Part shown: one piece after another, positions 1-13,922 of the stretch
How positions within the stretch are numbered: position 1 is the stretch's first letter
Layout of the letters: each line of letters begins with the position of its first letter
Assembly (NCBI RefSeq): GCF_000332975.1
Contig: NZ_BANR01000003.1
Coordinates: forward strand, 124,001 to 188,000
DNA: 64,000 nucleotides
Reading direction: 5' to 3'
From: Gordonia aichiensis NBRC 108223
Lineage (GTDB): Bacteria > Actinomycetota > Actinomycetes > Mycobacteriales > Mycobacteriaceae
Translations under genes and position numbers: made by a program
Notes under the pieces: model-generated
The model's database searches: none
What the model saw: only the letters and a program-made list of their open reading frames with translations
Told to the model about the DNA's origin: nothing

Positions 1-900
1 ACGATGGTCCCGGTCGAGGTCGACAAGATCTACGAGAGCGTCGAAAAGCTGTCGAAGGCATTGGGGCCAAACGGGGCCAACAAGGACGGCGCGGTCAGCG
101 ACCTCGTCGCGGTCGGCGCCCAGAACCTCGAGGGCAACGGCGCCAAGCTCGGCGATGCGATCGAGAATCTGTCGAAGGCGACCACGACGCTGTCGGACTC
201 GCGCGGCAACATCGTCGACACCGTCAACAATCTGGACGTCTTCGTCGGAGCGTTGAAGGAAAACGATTCGCAGGTGCGCCAGTTCAACAACCAGATGGCG
301 TCGTTCAACACGTTCCTCGCAGGGGAACGGCAGCAGCTGTCGGCCGCGTTGAACAAGCTCTCGATCGCCCTCGGCGACGTCGCGACCTTCGTCGCCGACA
401 ACCGTGAGCAGATCGGCGAGACGGTCAACGACCTCAAGCCGACGACCCAGGCACTCGTCAACACGCAGCAGAGCCTCAAGGAGACGCTGACCGTGCTGCC
501 GCTGACGATCAACAATCTGATCAACGCCTACGACGCGGAGTCGGGCACCATCGCTATGCGCCTGACGATTCCCGACCTGCAGGACCCGACCCAGACGACG
601 TGTCGTCTGTTCGATCTCGGGGCGCTGCTCCCGGGTAACCCCGCAGCCGACCAGATCAGTGACAGTCTCAAGCCGTTCATCAACCAGTGCTCGGCGATCG
701 GTAAGCAGATCACCAACAACGTGCTGACACCGATCCTGCCGGTGTTGCCCTTCGGGATCATGAGCAACAACAAGTTGCAGAAGTATCCGGTGCCGGGAAC
801 GGTTCCCGGAACGCCGGATCCGCAGGCCAACCCCGGTCCAGCGACCAAGACGCCGGCATCGGCGACGCCGTCGGCCAAGCCACGGTCGGGAGGTAACTGA
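1..900 (+). CDS. mceD: MceD-type Mce family protein, 5' truncated
   Basis: This is the C-terminal 299 residues of an Mce protein; the reading frame is open at the left edge, so the N-terminal membrane anchor and most of the MlaD-like domain lie outside the window. What remains is the long helical region typical of Mce proteins (many Leu/Asn heptads, about residues 1-180) and a Pro/Ala/Thr-rich tail. Mce proteins form a hexameric tube that carries lipids or sterols across the actinobacterial envelope. It is called MceD because the next gene encodes a lipoprotein (the usual E position) and the one after is F-like. The stop overlaps the next start by one base (TGATG). Which mce locus (1, 2, 3 or 4) this is cannot be told. 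Confidence 0.85.
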   Translation, partial: TMVPVEVDKIYESVEKLSKALGPNGANKDGAVSDLVAVGAQNLEGNGAKLGDAIENLSKATTTLSDSRGNIVDTVNNLDVFVGALKENDSQVRQFNNQMASFNTFLAGERQQLSAALNKLSIALGDVATFVADNREQIGETVNDLKPTTQALVNTQQSLKETLTVLPLTINNLINAYDAESGTIAMRLTIPDLQDPTQTTCRLFDLGALLPGNPAADQISDSLKPFINQCSAIGKQITNNVLTPILPVLPFGIMSNNKLQKYPVPGTVPGTPDPQANPGPATKTPASATPSAKPRSGGN

Positions 901-2234
901 TGGCTCTGCGTCTTGGTGGGTTCATTCCGCGCGCGTGGCGCGGTGTCATCGCTGGGGTCGTCGCCCTGACCGCTGTGCTGATGGTCGCGGGGTGCGGCGC
1001 GAACGGGGTGCAGTCGATTCCGCTTCCCGGCGGCGCCGATGTCGGAGATAACCCGCGCACCTACAAGATTCAGTTCTCCAACATCCTCGACCTGGTTCCG
1101 CAGTCGGTGGTCAAGCGCGACGGTATCCCTGTCGGCCGTGTCACCAGCGTCGAGATTCCGAAGAACGAATGGTTCGCGCTGGTGACCGTGAAGGTCAAGA
1201 ACGACATCAACCTGTCCGATCAGGCGGGCGCAGCGGTCCAACAGACCTCACTGCTCGGCGAGAAGTTCGTCGCGTTGACCGAACCGTCCAACAGTGCGTC
1301 ATTGCCGCGTCAGAGTGAGTCGATGCCGATTCCGCTGGACCGAACGCGTACGGCGACCGATATCGAGCAGGTCCTCGGCGCGCTGTCGATGCTGCTCAAC
1401 GGCGGTGGGATCAACCAGCTCGAGCCGATCGTCACAGAGCTCAACAAAGCTCTCGACGGCCGGGCCGACAAGGTCCACGATCTGATCGAGAATGCCAGTT
1501 CGCTCGTGGCAGGCCTCAACCGTCAGCGTGACTCGATTCTCGCGGCGATCGACGGCCTCGACAAGCTGTCGGACAGGGCTGCGGCGCAGACGACGCAGAT
1601 CGACCGGATCCTGAAGGAACTGCCCGCTGGTGTCGCCGTACTGGAGGAGCAGCGGCCGCAGTTCGTCGACCTCCTGACCAAGCTCGACAAGCTCGGGCAG
1701 GTCGGCACCGACGTTCTCGGTCGGTCGCATGACGCGTTGATCACCGATCTGAAGGCGCTGCGTCCGGTGCTCACCGAGCTCACCAAGGCTGCGCCCGACC
1801 TCATCACCGCGGCTCCGTTGATGCTCACGCACCCGTTCCCGGATTCGTTGCTGCCCGCTGTCCAGGGCGATTCGACGAACCTGTTCATGACACTCGACCT
1901 GAGGCTGTTGAACCAGCTCGAGGCGTTGGGCGTCGGGCAGGGGACCCCGAAGTACTCGCCGCCACAGCGACACGACGTCCCGGTGAATCAGAGCAACCCG
2001 TACATCAACGGCAATGGTCCGCGCTACGGATGGCCGACGATCACCCTGTTGCCGCCTGCGCGGAACGCGACTCCCGGTCCGAACACGCCGCCGTCGGGTG
2101 GAAGGTATCCGGCATCGTCGACGGTTCCGCGTGGTAGCGGGGCATCGGCGGCGAAGCCCGCGGACTTCCCGACGCCCGCGTCGAGCGACCAACGGTTCAT
2201 CGACGGTCCGCTGAAACTCCTGGGGGTCGGATAG
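900..2234 (+). CDS. mceE: MceE-type lipoprotein of mce operon 1
   Basis: A 444-residue Mce protein with a type II signal peptide: a hydrophobic run ends in the lipobox VAGC around residues 28-31, so the mature protein should be a membrane-anchored lipoprotein, as in LprK/LprN-type MceE proteins. The MlaD/Mce domain follows (about residues 50-140, with the typical G-I-P-V-G-R-V motif near residue 75), then a long helical region and a Pro-rich C-terminus. The start ATG overlaps the mceD stop by one base and has a GGGAGG ribosome site just upstream. It should sit in the lipid-transporting Mce complex with the D and F subunits on either side. Confidence 0.9.
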   Translation: MALRLGGFIPRAWRGVIAGVVALTAVLMVAGCGANGVQSIPLPGGADVGDNPRTYKIQFSNILDLVPQSVVKRDGIPVGRVTSVEIPKNEWFALVTVKVKNDINLSDQAGAAVQQTSLLGEKFVALTEPSNSASLPRQSESMPIPLDRTRTATDIEQVLGALSMLLNGGGINQLEPIVTELNKALDGRADKVHDLIENASSLVAGLNRQRDSILAAIDGLDKLSDRAAAQTTQIDRILKELPAGVAVLEEQRPQFVDLLTKLDKLGQVGTDVLGRSHDALITDLKALRPVLTELTKAAPDLITAAPLMLTHPFPDSLLPAVQGDSTNLFMTLDLRLLNQLEALGVGQGTPKYSPPQRHDVPVNQSNPYINGNGPRYGWPTITLLPPARNATPGPNTPPSGGRYPASSTVPRGSGASAAKPADFPTPASSDQRFIDGPLKLLGVG

Positions 2235-3512
2235 ATGATCAGCAGACTCGCGAAGATCCAGCTCATCGTGTTCGTGGTCGTCGGACTGGTCGCGATCGCG
2301 TTTGTCGGTGCCAAGTACGCACGTCTGGACAAGACGGTGGGTATCGGCACCTACACGGTGACTGCTGCGCTGAAGGAATCCGGCGGCATCTTCACCAACG
2401 CCGAGGTGACCTACATGGGCATCCCGGTGGGCCGCGTCGGCAAGCTCGAGTTGACCAAGGAGGGCGTGAACGTCGCGCTCGTGATCGACTCGAACTCACC
2501 GAAGATCCCGGCGGATTCCGTCGCGGTGATCGCGAATCGGTCGGCGATCGGCGAGCAGTACGTCGACCTCCAGCCGCAGTCGACGGGGTCTCCGTACCTC
2601 GCCGACAACTCGACGATCACCCGGTCGTCGGTGCCGCCTCCGCTCGAGGACGTCGTGTCGTCGGCGATCGACTTCACCCAGTCGATCCCGATCGACGATC
2701 TCCACACGGTGATCACCGAACTGGGCAAGGCGTTCAACGGTCAGTCGGAAAACCTGACGCGGCTCGTCGATTCACTCGGCAAGCTGTCGCGGGCCGGAGT
2801 CGACAACCTCGACCAGACGATCTCGTTGATCAACAACGCCAACGTGGTGCTCGCGACCCAGGCCGATCAGTCCGACCAGATCCTCGCCTGGTCGCGCAGT
2901 CTCGACCTCGTCACCGCGACCCTCGCGGCTTCCGATCCGGATCTGCGTCGACTGCTCACGACCGGAACCACGTCGGCGACGCAGATCTCGAATCTGATCC
3001 AGAAGAACGGTGGCGACATCGGCAAGGTCGTCGGTCAGCTGTCCGAGGTGGCCCGCACGGTCCAGCCGGCCGGCTACCTGACGAACGGAACGTTCGCGAT
3101 GCTGTCGGCACTGTCGGCCGGAAGCCATTCGCCTGCGCCCGGCGACGGGCAGATCCACTTCGGCATCGTGCTCGAGACCAACAACCCGCCGGCGTGTACG
3201 CGTGGTTACGGGTCGACCGACGCGATGATCGACCAGATCAAGAAGAAGGACCCGACATTCGATATCCGTTACGACGAGTTCCCGTTCAACACGCAGGCGT
3301 CGTGCGACGTTCCGTTCGGCAATCCGACCGGTGTGCGCAGCGCCAAACGCGTCGAGTACGCGAACCCGAACACACCTCAGCCCTGGGATTCGACCCCCAA
3401 GAAGGACCCGGACAAGCTCAATCTGACCCCGTTGGCGACACAGTTGGCGACGCTCATGGGTGTGCGCCCGGTGAAGCCGGGCGGGTTCGGCACCGATGGA
3501 TTCGGTGGGTGA
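2235..3512 (+). CDS. mceF: MceF-type Mce family protein of mce operon 1
   Basis: A 425-residue Mce protein that begins on the base after the mceE stop. Residues 7-26 form one hydrophobic membrane anchor without a lipobox. The MlaD domain follows (about residues 38-120, with the motif M-G-I-P-V-G-R-V near residue 60), then the helical region and a C-terminal domain with a few cysteines. It is the last core subunit of the first mce operon; the two genes after it are Mce-associated membrane proteins. Family known from mycobacterial lipid import; the substrate here cannot be read from sequence. Confidence 0.9.
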   Translation: MISRLAKIQLIVFVVVGLVAIAFVGAKYARLDKTVGIGTYTVTAALKESGGIFTNAEVTYMGIPVGRVGKLELTKEGVNVALVIDSNSPKIPADSVAVIANRSAIGEQYVDLQPQSTGSPYLADNSTITRSSVPPPLEDVVSSAIDFTQSIPIDDLHTVITELGKAFNGQSENLTRLVDSLGKLSRAGVDNLDQTISLINNANVVLATQADQSDQILAWSRSLDLVTATLAASDPDLRRLLTTGTTSATQISNLIQKNGGDIGKVVGQLSEVARTVQPAGYLTNGTFAMLSALSAGSHSPAPGDGQIHFGIVLETNNPPACTRGYGSTDAMIDQIKKKDPTFDIRYDEFPFNTQASCDVPFGNPTGVRSAKRVEYANPNTPQPWDSTPKKDPDKLNLTPLATQLATLMGVRPVKPGGFGTDGFGG

Positions 3513-3579
3513 CCCCGGCGAGTGCCGCGTCGTCGACCAGGGGTGTCGATCGATTTGGCTCTCTCTCAGGTGTGCTCGA

Positions 3580-3585
3580 TACAGT
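3580..3585 (+). promoter_or_regulatory. Candidate -10 element before the mas genes
   Basis: TACAGT lies 8 bases before the ATG at 3594, which has no clear Shine-Dalgarno. This is the layout of a leaderless actinobacterial transcript. The same hexamer is the proposed -10 of the rpoB promoter in this window. No convincing -35 was seen (TTGGCT, 19 bases upstream, at best). The mas genes may therefore have their own promoter as well as read-through from mceF. Confidence 0.3.
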
Positions 3586-3593
3586 GACGCGCG

Positions 3594-4262
3594 ATGACCA
3601 CCATGACTGACCCGACGACGGCGTCGAAGCCGACGGACCCGCACAACGGCACGTGCCGCAGTCACCCGCTCGTCAGCATTCTTGCAATGGTGGCGGTGGT
3701 TGTCGCCGCCGCATGTGTCGCCTACTTCGGGTACCGCGCGTACGAGGTGTACTTCGTCGACAAGCCGATACAGAGCGCACGCGACGAGGCGGTGTCGAGC
3801 GCCGAGCAGGCGATCATCAACGTGACGACCGTTGATCCGAAGAACACGGCCGACTGGAAGCGCCGCGTCGACAGTTCGTTGACCGGAAAGGCCAAGGAGC
3901 AGATCACCGCTCAGGACGTGTCGACGCTCAACCAGCAGATCACGCAGGCCGGGCCGCAGGCGGCGACTCTGACGTCGCGGCTCAAGCGCTCGGCTCCGAC
4001 CGAGGTCAATGCCGACGCAGGCACCGCCAAGGTGCTGATCTACGTCGACGCCACGGCCAAGCGCGAGAACGAGGCGGGCGTCACCCAGACGATGGGCTTC
4101 TCGGTCAGCATGACCAAGACGGACGGCACCTGGAAGGCGTCGAACATCTCCCCGCTGGACGGCATCGACATCGACGATCCGGGGCAGTCGGCGAATCAGC
4201 AGTCCGGCAACGGGCAATCCGGCAGTCAGCAGTCCGGCCAGCAGCAGGGAGGGGGTAACTGA
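3594..4262 (+). CDS. Mce-associated membrane protein
   Basis: A 222-residue protein with a short cytoplasmic N-terminus, one transmembrane helix (about residues 24-46) and a periplasmic domain of the type in Mce-associated (Mas) proteins, including the W-K-A-S-N motif near the end of the domain. The tail is low-complexity Gln/Ser/Gly. Mas proteins are thought to stabilise or assist Mce complexes. It lies 81 bases after mceF and its stop overlaps the next start by one base (TGATG), so it is translationally linked to the second mas gene. ATG 3603 is a possible alternative start. Confidence 0.8.
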   Translation: MTTMTDPTTASKPTDPHNGTCRSHPLVSILAMVAVVVAAACVAYFGYRAYEVYFVDKPIQSARDEAVSSAEQAIINVTTVDPKNTADWKRRVDSSLTGKAKEQITAQDVSTLNQQITQAGPQAATLTSRLKRSAPTEVNADAGTAKVLIYVDATAKRENEAGVTQTMGFSVSMTKTDGTWKASNISPLDGIDIDDPGQSANQQSGNGQSGSQQSGQQQGGGN

Positions 4263-5389
4263 TGGCACGCCCACCGCGTAAGCCCGGTTATCGCCCGCAG
4301 CGCAGGACCTCCGCGTACCGGCCCCGTGTCGCGGGCCGTGGACGCTCCTCGGCGTCGGCGGAACCGCAGTCACCCGAGACCTCGGTGCCGGCGGAAGCCC
4401 CGGAGACGCAGGAAGCCCCGGAGACGCAGGCGACCGAGACCCCGATCGAACCGGCAGACGGCATCGCGGAACCGGCGGGTCAGGTCACCGCGGAATCGGC
4501 CGAGGATGCCAAGGCAGACGCGGATCCCGCCGAGGACATCATGGAACCCGCGGAACCGGCAGAACCCGCCGTCGGCACATCACAGCCCGCCGACGGCAGC
4601 GCGGACGCCGAGCCCACGGCGGACACCGCCGACGGCACAGCGGAATCCGCGGAACCGGTCGAGCCGACCGCACACACTGCCGACGGCACCGAGGCCTCGC
4701 TCACGAAGCCTGACGCCGACAGCGAGGAACCGCGTCCGGCCGCGAGAACTCGACCCGTCGCCCGGGTGTCGACGATCAAGCCCAACGCGGGCGCGGCGTC
4801 GAATCCGTCGAATCGTCCGGTTATGCCTGGCCAGCCCGGCTACGGCGCTCTTCCGCGGGGACACGCTTCGCCGTCGTCGTTCTTACGGTTCCGTCGCTCC
4901 ACGCTCATCGTGCTCGGCGCGGTGACCGCCGTGCTCGCGATCATCGCGGTGGTGCTCGGTTTACATCCAGGCGCGACGATCGGGTCCAACAAGGCGTTCG
5001 TCGACCAGGCGGCCACCAGCGAACTGGTGTCGCAGGCCCAGACCAAGGTCTGCAACGCCAACTCCGCCACCGGTGTCAAGTTCGACGAGTGGTCGAACAA
5101 GGCGCGCGCAGGGCTCACCGGTGAAGCGCTGGAACAGTTCAACAAGCAGGTCGCCCCGCTCAAGCAGGTCATGGAACAGGCCAAGGCCACGACTGACTGT
5201 CAGATCGACGCGATCGGCGTCCGCAACCTCACCGGCGGCGGCGACGGCGCACGAGCGGTCATCCTGGTCAACATGGTCTTGTCCGGCACCCAGAACGGCG
5301 TACCCACACAGAGCCTCACCCCGCGTTACCAGGTGAACATGGAAAAGCACGGCGACTCCTGGCTCATCGCGAAGGTCGACGAAGTCTGA
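4262..5389 (+). CDS. Mce-associated membrane protein with long acidic linker
   Basis: A 375-residue protein in three parts. First is a basic N-terminus (residues 1-30). Next is about 180 residues rich in Glu, Ala, Pro and Thr with irregular short repeats. Then come a transmembrane helix (about residues 214-234) and a Mas-type periplasmic domain. The unusually long disordered segment precedes the membrane helix and so should be cytoplasmic. It overlaps the previous gene by one base and ends 5 bases before a GNAT gene. Function beyond association with the Mce transporter is not known. Confidence 0.8.
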   Translation: MARPPRKPGYRPQRRTSAYRPRVAGRGRSSASAEPQSPETSVPAEAPETQEAPETQATETPIEPADGIAEPAGQVTAESAEDAKADADPAEDIMEPAEPAEPAVGTSQPADGSADAEPTADTADGTAESAEPVEPTAHTADGTEASLTKPDADSEEPRPAARTRPVARVSTIKPNAGAASNPSNRPVMPGQPGYGALPRGHASPSSFLRFRRSTLIVLGAVTAVLAIIAVVLGLHPGATIGSNKAFVDQAATSELVSQAQTKVCNANSATGVKFDEWSNKARAGLTGEALEQFNKQVAPLKQVMEQAKATTDCQIDAIGVRNLTGGGDGARAVILVNMVLSGTQNGVPTQSLTPRYQVNMEKHGDSWLIAKVDEV

Positions 5390-5394
5390 CGTCT

Positions 5395-5928
5395 GTGGCG
5401 CCCGGCGAGCCGACTATCCGCGCCGCAGGCGCCGACGATGCACTGGCGATCGCCGTCGCGCATGTTCGCTCGTGGCGGTCTGCATATCGCGGTCTGATCG
5501 CGCAGGAGGTGCTCGATGCGCTCGACCCGCAGGAGAGAGCAGCTCGTTACGTCTTCGACCGCTCGCTGCCCGATGGCCCGTACACGCTGATCGCCGAGGC
5601 GGCAGGCACGGTCTTGGCTCACGTCACCGTCGGGCGATCCTCGGAGGACCCGTCACTGGGGGAGGTGTGGTCGCTATACGTTGATCCCGGCCACTGGCGC
5701 TCCGGTACCGGGCGCGCGCTGCTACGCGCGGGGAGTAGCGCTCTTGCCGCAGCCGGATTCGACGCTGCGGTGCTCTGGGTGTTGGAGGGCAACACCAAGG
5801 CGTCGTCGTTCTACGAAGCCGACGGTTGGCGCGCGGACGGGCGACGTAGGACCGTTGAGATCGGTGACGCCGCGGTCTCCGAAGTGTGTTTCCGACGAAT
5901 GCTCGACGACCCGCGGTTGTGGCGGTAA
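5395..5928 (+). CDS. GNAT family N-acetyltransferase
   Basis: A 177-residue protein matching the GNAT fold. The acetyl-CoA pyrophosphate-binding loop is R-S-G-T-G-R (about residues 101-106), preceded by the strand V-W-S-L-Y-V and followed near the C-terminus by the usual F-Y-E-A-D-G-W segment. The enzyme should transfer an acetyl group from acetyl-CoA to an amine; the substrate is not predictable. The start is a GTG five bases after the second mas stop, with no clear ribosome site, so it is probably co-transcribed with the mce operon, though a link to Mce function is not implied. Confidence 0.8.
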   Translation: MAPGEPTIRAAGADDALAIAVAHVRSWRSAYRGLIAQEVLDALDPQERAARYVFDRSLPDGPYTLIAEAAGTVLAHVTVGRSSEDPSLGEVWSLYVDPGHWRSGTGRALLRAGSSALAAAGFDAAVLWVLEGNTKASSFYEADGWRADGRRRTVEIGDAAVSEVCFRRMLDDPRLWR

Positions 5929-5982
5929 CACGCTGCGTACGGGTCCGTGCGGCACCCGAAGGCATGCGCTCACGCTGGTGAG

Positions 5983-6010
5983 GCGCCAATTTTCTGACAC
6001 AAATTGGCGC
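5983..6010. repeat. Perfect 10-bp inverted repeat upstream of rpoB
   Basis: The arms GCGCCAATTT and AAATTGGCGC are separated by 8 bases. The repeat lies 55 bases after the GNAT stop and 94 bases before the rpoB -35. There is no T-run after it, so it is not a canonical terminator. It could be a weak terminator for the mce/GNAT transcript or a protein-binding site acting on rpoB. Confidence 0.55.
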
Positions 6011-6103
6011 GTACCGCTTGACGTGGCGCCGTTGTCGGGCCAATCTGTGTCCAGCGATTGCAGCGCGGGCAGCCACCAGTGCGAGATCGTTTCCAGACGC
6101 TAC

Positions 6104-6134
6104 TTGACAAAGTGCGTCTATTTTCTGCTACAGT
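6104..6134 (+). promoter_or_regulatory. Likely rpoB promoter
   Basis: A consensus -35 TTGACA (6104-6109) is followed, after 19 bases, by TACAGT (6129-6134); GCTACA at 6127-6132 would give a 17-base spacer. The arrangement resembles the SigA-type promoters upstream of mycobacterial rpoB. It would give a leader of about 170 bases before the start codon. Confidence 0.6.
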
Positions 6135-6312
6135 TGGACGTTGCGCTGGCTGCCTCCTGTCCGTCTGTCGATCCTCCTTCTGGCCACATTCTCGCCTGGT
6201 GTGTGCATGGTGATCGCCGATCGAAGGTTGTCACCAGCGAACGGCCCATCAAGCCGATTAGTGCTTGTTGAACACACCGCTAGGCAGAAACCTCGTGTTG
6301 GAAGGACGCACC

Positions 6313-9300
6313 TTGGCAGTCGATCGCCAGTCCACCTCAACCACCATCCCGAATGCGCCGCATCGCGCATCGTTCGCAAAGATCAGCGAGCCTTTGGAGG
6401 TACCGGGCCTCCTTGATCTCCAGCTCGATTCCTTCGAGTGGCTCGTCGGCTCGCCCGAGTGGCGCGCCAAGGCCATCAGCCGAGGCGAGGAGAATCCCGT
6501 CGGCGGCCTGGAGGACATCCTCCACGAGCTCTCCCCGATCGAGGACTTCTCGGGGTCGATGTCGCTCTCCTTCTCCGACCCTCACTTCGACGAGGTCAAG
6601 GCCTCCGTCGAGGAGTGCAAGGACAAGGACATGACCTACGCGGCGCCACTCTTCGTCACCGCGGAGTTCATCAACAACAACACCGGTGAGATCAAGTCGC
6701 AGACCGTCTTCATGGGCGACTTCCCGATCATGACCGACAAGGGCAGCTTCATCATCAACGGCACCGAGCGTGTCGTCGTGTCGCAGCTCGTCCGCAGCCC
6801 CGGCGTCTACTTCGACGCGGCCATCGACAAGGCCACCGAGAAGACCCTCCACACCGTGAAGGTCATCCCGGGCCGTGGCGCGTGGCTGGAGTTCGACGTC
6901 GACAAGCGCGACACCGTCGGTGTGCGCATCGACCGCAAGCGTCGTCAGCCGGTCACCGTGCTGCTGAAGGCTCTCGGGTGGACCAACGAGGAGATCACCG
7001 AGCGCTTCGGGTTCTCCGAGATCATGATGTCCACCCTCGAGAAGGACAACACGGCCAACCAGGACGAGGCCCTGCTCGAGGTCTACCGCAAGCTGCGTCC
7101 GGGCGAGCCCCCGACGCGCGAGTCGGCGGAGAACCTCCTCGAGAACCTGTTCTTCAAGGAGAAGCGGTACGACCTCGCCCGCGTGGGTCGCTACAAGATC
7201 AACAAGAAGCTCGGTCTCACCGACAACCCGATGACCGGTGAGTCGGTCCTGACCCGCGAAGACATTGCGGCGACCGTCGAGTACCTCGTGCGTCTGCACG
7301 AGGCCGACCCGCACACGGTGTCCTTCGCGCAGGTCGCCGGACCGGACAGCCTCGAGGTTCCGATCGAGGTCGACGACATCGACCACTTCGGCAACCGTCG
7401 CCTGCGCACCGTCGGCGAGCTGATCCAGAACCAGATCCGCGTCGGTCTCTCGCGTATGGAGCGCGTCGTGCGTGAGCGCATGACCACCCAGGACGTCGAG
7501 GCGATCACCCCGCAGACCCTGATCAACATCCGTCCCGTCGTGGCGGCGATCAAGGAGTTCTTCGGAACGTCGCAGCTCTCGCAGTTCATGGACCAGAACA
7601 ACCCGCTGTCGGGCCTCACGCACAAGCGTCGTCTGTCGGCGCTGGGTCCCGGTGGTCTGAGCCGCGAGCGCGCAGGCCTCGAGGTTCGTGACGTCCACCC
7701 GTCGCACTACGGCCGCATGTGCCCGATCGAGACCCCTGAGGGTCCGAACATCGGTCTGATCGGTTCGCTCTCGGTGTACGCGCGGGTCAACCCGTTCGGC
7801 TTCATCGAGACGCCGTACCGCAAGGTCATCGACGGCGTCGTCACCGACGACATCGAGTACCTGACCGCCGACGAGGAAGACCGCTACCTCATCGGTCAGG
7901 CGAACACCAACTTCGACCTCAACGGCACCATCACCGACGATCGCGTGCTGGTCCGTAAGAAGGGTTCGGAGGTCGAGTTCGTCGGCGCGGGCGAGGTCCA
8001 GTATCTCGACGTGTCGCCGCGGCAGATGGTCTCGGTCGCGACCGCGATGATCCCGTTCCTCGAGCACGACGACGCCAACCGTGCCCTGATGGGTGCCAAC
8101 ATGCAGCGTCAGGCCGTGCCGCTGGTCCGTAACGAGTCGCCGCTGGTCGGCACCGGTATGGAGTTGCGTGCAGCGGTCGACGCGGGCGACGTCATCGTCT
8201 CGTCCAAGACCGGTGTCATCGAAGAGGTCTCCGCCGACTACATCACCGTGATGGCAGACGACGGCACCCGCGACACCTACCGCATGCGCAAGTTCGCCCG
8301 CTCCAACCACGGCACATGCGCCAACCAGCGCCCGATCGTCGACGAGGGGCAGCGTGTCGAGGCGGGCCAGGTCCTCGCCGACGGCCCATGCACCGAGAAC
8401 GGTGAGATGGCCCTGGGCAAGAACCTGCTCGTGGCGATCATGCCGTGGGAGGGTCACAACTACGAGGACGCCATCATCCTGAGCCAGCGGCTCGTGGAGG
8501 AGGACGTTCTCACGTCGATCCACATCGAGGAGCACGAGATCGATGCCCGCGACACCAAGCTGGGTGCCGAGGAGATCACGCGCGACATCCCGAACGTCTC
8601 CGACGAGGTCCTCGCCGATCTCGACGAGCGCGGCATCGTGCGTATCGGTGCCGAGGTCCGCGATGGCGACATCCTGGTCGGCAAGGTCACCCCGAAGGGC
8701 GAGACCGAGCTGACCCCGGAAGAGCGTCTGCTGCGTGCCATCTTCGGCGAGAAGGCCCGCGAGGTTCGCGACACGTCGCTCAAGGTTCCCCACGGCGAGA
8801 CCGGCAAGGTCATCGGCGTCCGCGTCTTCAGCCGCGACGACGACGACGATCTCGCTCCCGGTGTCAACGAACTGGTCCGTGTCTACGTGGCACAGAAGCG
8901 CAAGATCCAGGACGGCGACAAGCTCGCGGGCCGCCACGGCAACAAGGGCGTCATCGGCAAGATCCTCCCGCAGGAGGACATGCCGTTCCTGCCCGACGGC
9001 ACCCCGGTCGACATCATCCTGAACACCCACGGTGTTCCGCGTCGTATGAACATCGGTCAGATCCTGGAGACCCACCTCGGGTGGATCGCCAAGACCGGCT
9101 GGAACATCAACGTCGCCAGTGGTGTGCCCGACTGGGCGTCGAAGCTGCCCGAGGACATGTACTCGGCCGAGCCCGACACCAACACCGCGACCCCGGTGTT
9201 CGACGGAGCCCGCGAGGAGGAGCTGACCGGACTGCTGTCCTCGACGCTGCCGAACCGCGACGGTGAGGTCATGGTTAACGGCGACGGCAAGGCGACGCTG

Positions 9301-9810
9301 TTCGACGGTCGTTCCGGCGAGCCGTTCCCGTACCCGGTGTCTGTCGGCTACATGTACATCATCAAGCTGCACCACCTGGTCGACGACAAGATCCACGCTC
9401 GCTCCACCGGTCCGTACTCGATGATCACCCAGCAGCCGCTCGGCGGTAAGGCCCAGTTCGGTGGCCAGCGCTTCGGTGAGATGGAGTGCTGGGCGATGCA
9501 GGCGTACGGCGCTGCCTACACCCTGCAGGAGCTGCTGACGATCAAGTCCGACGACGTGGTCGGCCGCGTCAAGGTCTACGAGGCCATCGTCAAGGGCGAG
9601 AACATCCCCGAGCCGGGCATCCCCGAGTCGTTCAAGGTGCTTCTCAAGGAGCTGCAGTCCCTCTGCTTGAACGTCGAGGTGCTGAGTTCCGACGGTGCGG
9701 CGATTCAGATGCACGACACCGATGACGAGGATCTCGAGCGCGCTGCCGCCAACCTCGGCATCAACCTGTCGCGCAACGAGTCGGCCACTGTCGACGACCT
9801 CGCGAACTGA
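6313..9810 (+). CDS. rpoB: DNA-directed RNA polymerase subunit beta
   Basis: A 1165-residue beta subunit with the protrusion/lobe domains, the fork, the hybrid-binding region and the C-terminal clamp, nearly colinear with mycobacterial RpoB. The rifampicin region (about residues 418-448) is wild type: Asp427, His437 and Ser442 match the sensitive M. tuberculosis residues 435, 445 and 450, so no rifampicin resistance is predicted here. The TTG at 6313 is preferred because GGAAGGA sits six bases upstream and the start then matches the mycobacterial N-terminus; TTG 6298 and TTG 6265 are in-frame alternatives. rpoC follows after 79 bases that hold a strong hairpin. Confidence 0.97.
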   Translation: MAVDRQSTSTTIPNAPHRASFAKISEPLEVPGLLDLQLDSFEWLVGSPEWRAKAISRGEENPVGGLEDILHELSPIEDFSGSMSLSFSDPHFDEVKASVEECKDKDMTYAAPLFVTAEFINNNTGEIKSQTVFMGDFPIMTDKGSFIINGTERVVVSQLVRSPGVYFDAAIDKATEKTLHTVKVIPGRGAWLEFDVDKRDTVGVRIDRKRRQPVTVLLKALGWTNEEITERFGFSEIMMSTLEKDNTANQDEALLEVYRKLRPGEPPTRESAENLLENLFFKEKRYDLARVGRYKINKKLGLTDNPMTGESVLTREDIAATVEYLVRLHEADPHTVSFAQVAGPDSLEVPIEVDDIDHFGNRRLRTVGELIQNQIRVGLSRMERVVRERMTTQDVEAITPQTLINIRPVVAAIKEFFGTSQLSQFMDQNNPLSGLTHKRRLSALGPGGLSRERAGLEVRDVHPSHYGRMCPIETPEGPNIGLIGSLSVYARVNPFGFIETPYRKVIDGVVTDDIEYLTADEEDRYLIGQANTNFDLNGTITDDRVLVRKKGSEVEFVGAGEVQYLDVSPRQMVSVATAMIPFLEHDDANRALMGANMQRQAVPLVRNESPLVGTGMELRAAVDAGDVIVSSKTGVIEEVSADYITVMADDGTRDTYRMRKFARSNHGTCANQRPIVDEGQRVEAGQVLADGPCTENGEMALGKNLLVAIMPWEGHNYEDAIILSQRLVEEDVLTSIHIEEHEIDARDTKLGAEEITRDIPNVSDEVLADLDERGIVRIGAEVRDGDILVGKVTPKGETELTPEERLLRAIFGEKAREVRDTSLKVPHGETGKVIGVRVFSRDDDDDLAPGVNELVRVYVAQKRKIQDGDKLAGRHGNKGVIGKILPQEDMPFLPDGTPVDIILNTHGVPRRMNIGQILETHLGWIAKTGWNINVASGVPDWASKLPEDMYSAEPDTNTATPVFDGAREEELTGLLSSTLPNRDGEVMVNGDGKATLFDGRSGEPFPYPVSVGYMYIIKLHHLVDDKIHARSTGPYSMITQQPLGGKAQFGGQRFGEMECWAMQAYGAAYTLQELLTIKSDDVVGRVKVYEAIVKGENIPEPGIPESFKVLLKELQSLCLNVEVLSSDGAAIQMHDTDDEDLERAAANLGINLSRNESATVDDLAN

Positions 9811-9818
9811 CACTCGCT

Positions 9819-9850
9819 GCCGCCGGTCACGGGTATTCGTGACCGGCGGC
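9819..9850 (+). promoter_or_regulatory. Hairpin between rpoB and rpoC
   Basis: A perfect 13-bp stem (left arm 9819-9831, right arm 9838-9850) with a 6-base loop lies nine bases after the rpoB stop. There is no U-tract (CTACGGCCCTTTATT follows). It may be an attenuator, a processing site or an mRNA-stability element setting rpoB:rpoC levels. Confidence 0.6.
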
Positions 9851-9889
9851 CTACGGCCCTTTATTGACAGAGCTCTGGAAAGGTAACAA

Positions 9890-13846
<3,957 letters not shown>

Positions 13847-13866
13847 TCACCTGCTGATCGACACCG

Positions 13867-13905
13867 ACTCGGCCCCCGCACTTCTCATGAGTGCGGGGGC
13901 CGAGT
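13867..13905. terminator. Strong (probably bidirectional) terminator after rpoC
   Basis: A perfect 16-bp GC-rich stem (13867-13882 and 13890-13905) with a 7-base loop lies between the converging rpoC and tetR genes. It lacks a long T-run, which is common for actinobacterial terminators. Confidence 0.8.
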
Positions 13906-13922
13906 GCTGTTCAGGGCCTCTG

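Larger units (their letters stand above)
5929..6312 (+). other. rpoB upstream region (no gene)
   Basis: This 384-base stretch holds a perfect 10-bp inverted repeat (5983-6010), the likely rpoB promoter (6104-6134) and an untranslated leader of roughly 170 bases ending in the ribosome site GGAAGGA at 6300-6306. I see no credible protein-coding gene in it. Confidence 0.6.

Noticed and set aside
7561..7660. Possible rifampicin-resistance substitutions in rpoB
   Set aside because: The whole resistance-determining region matches the sensitive mycobacterial sequence.
9864..9869. TTGACA just before rpoC as a separate promoter
   Set aside because: A -10 at normal spacing would fall on the ribosome site or inside the start codon, and none is seen there.
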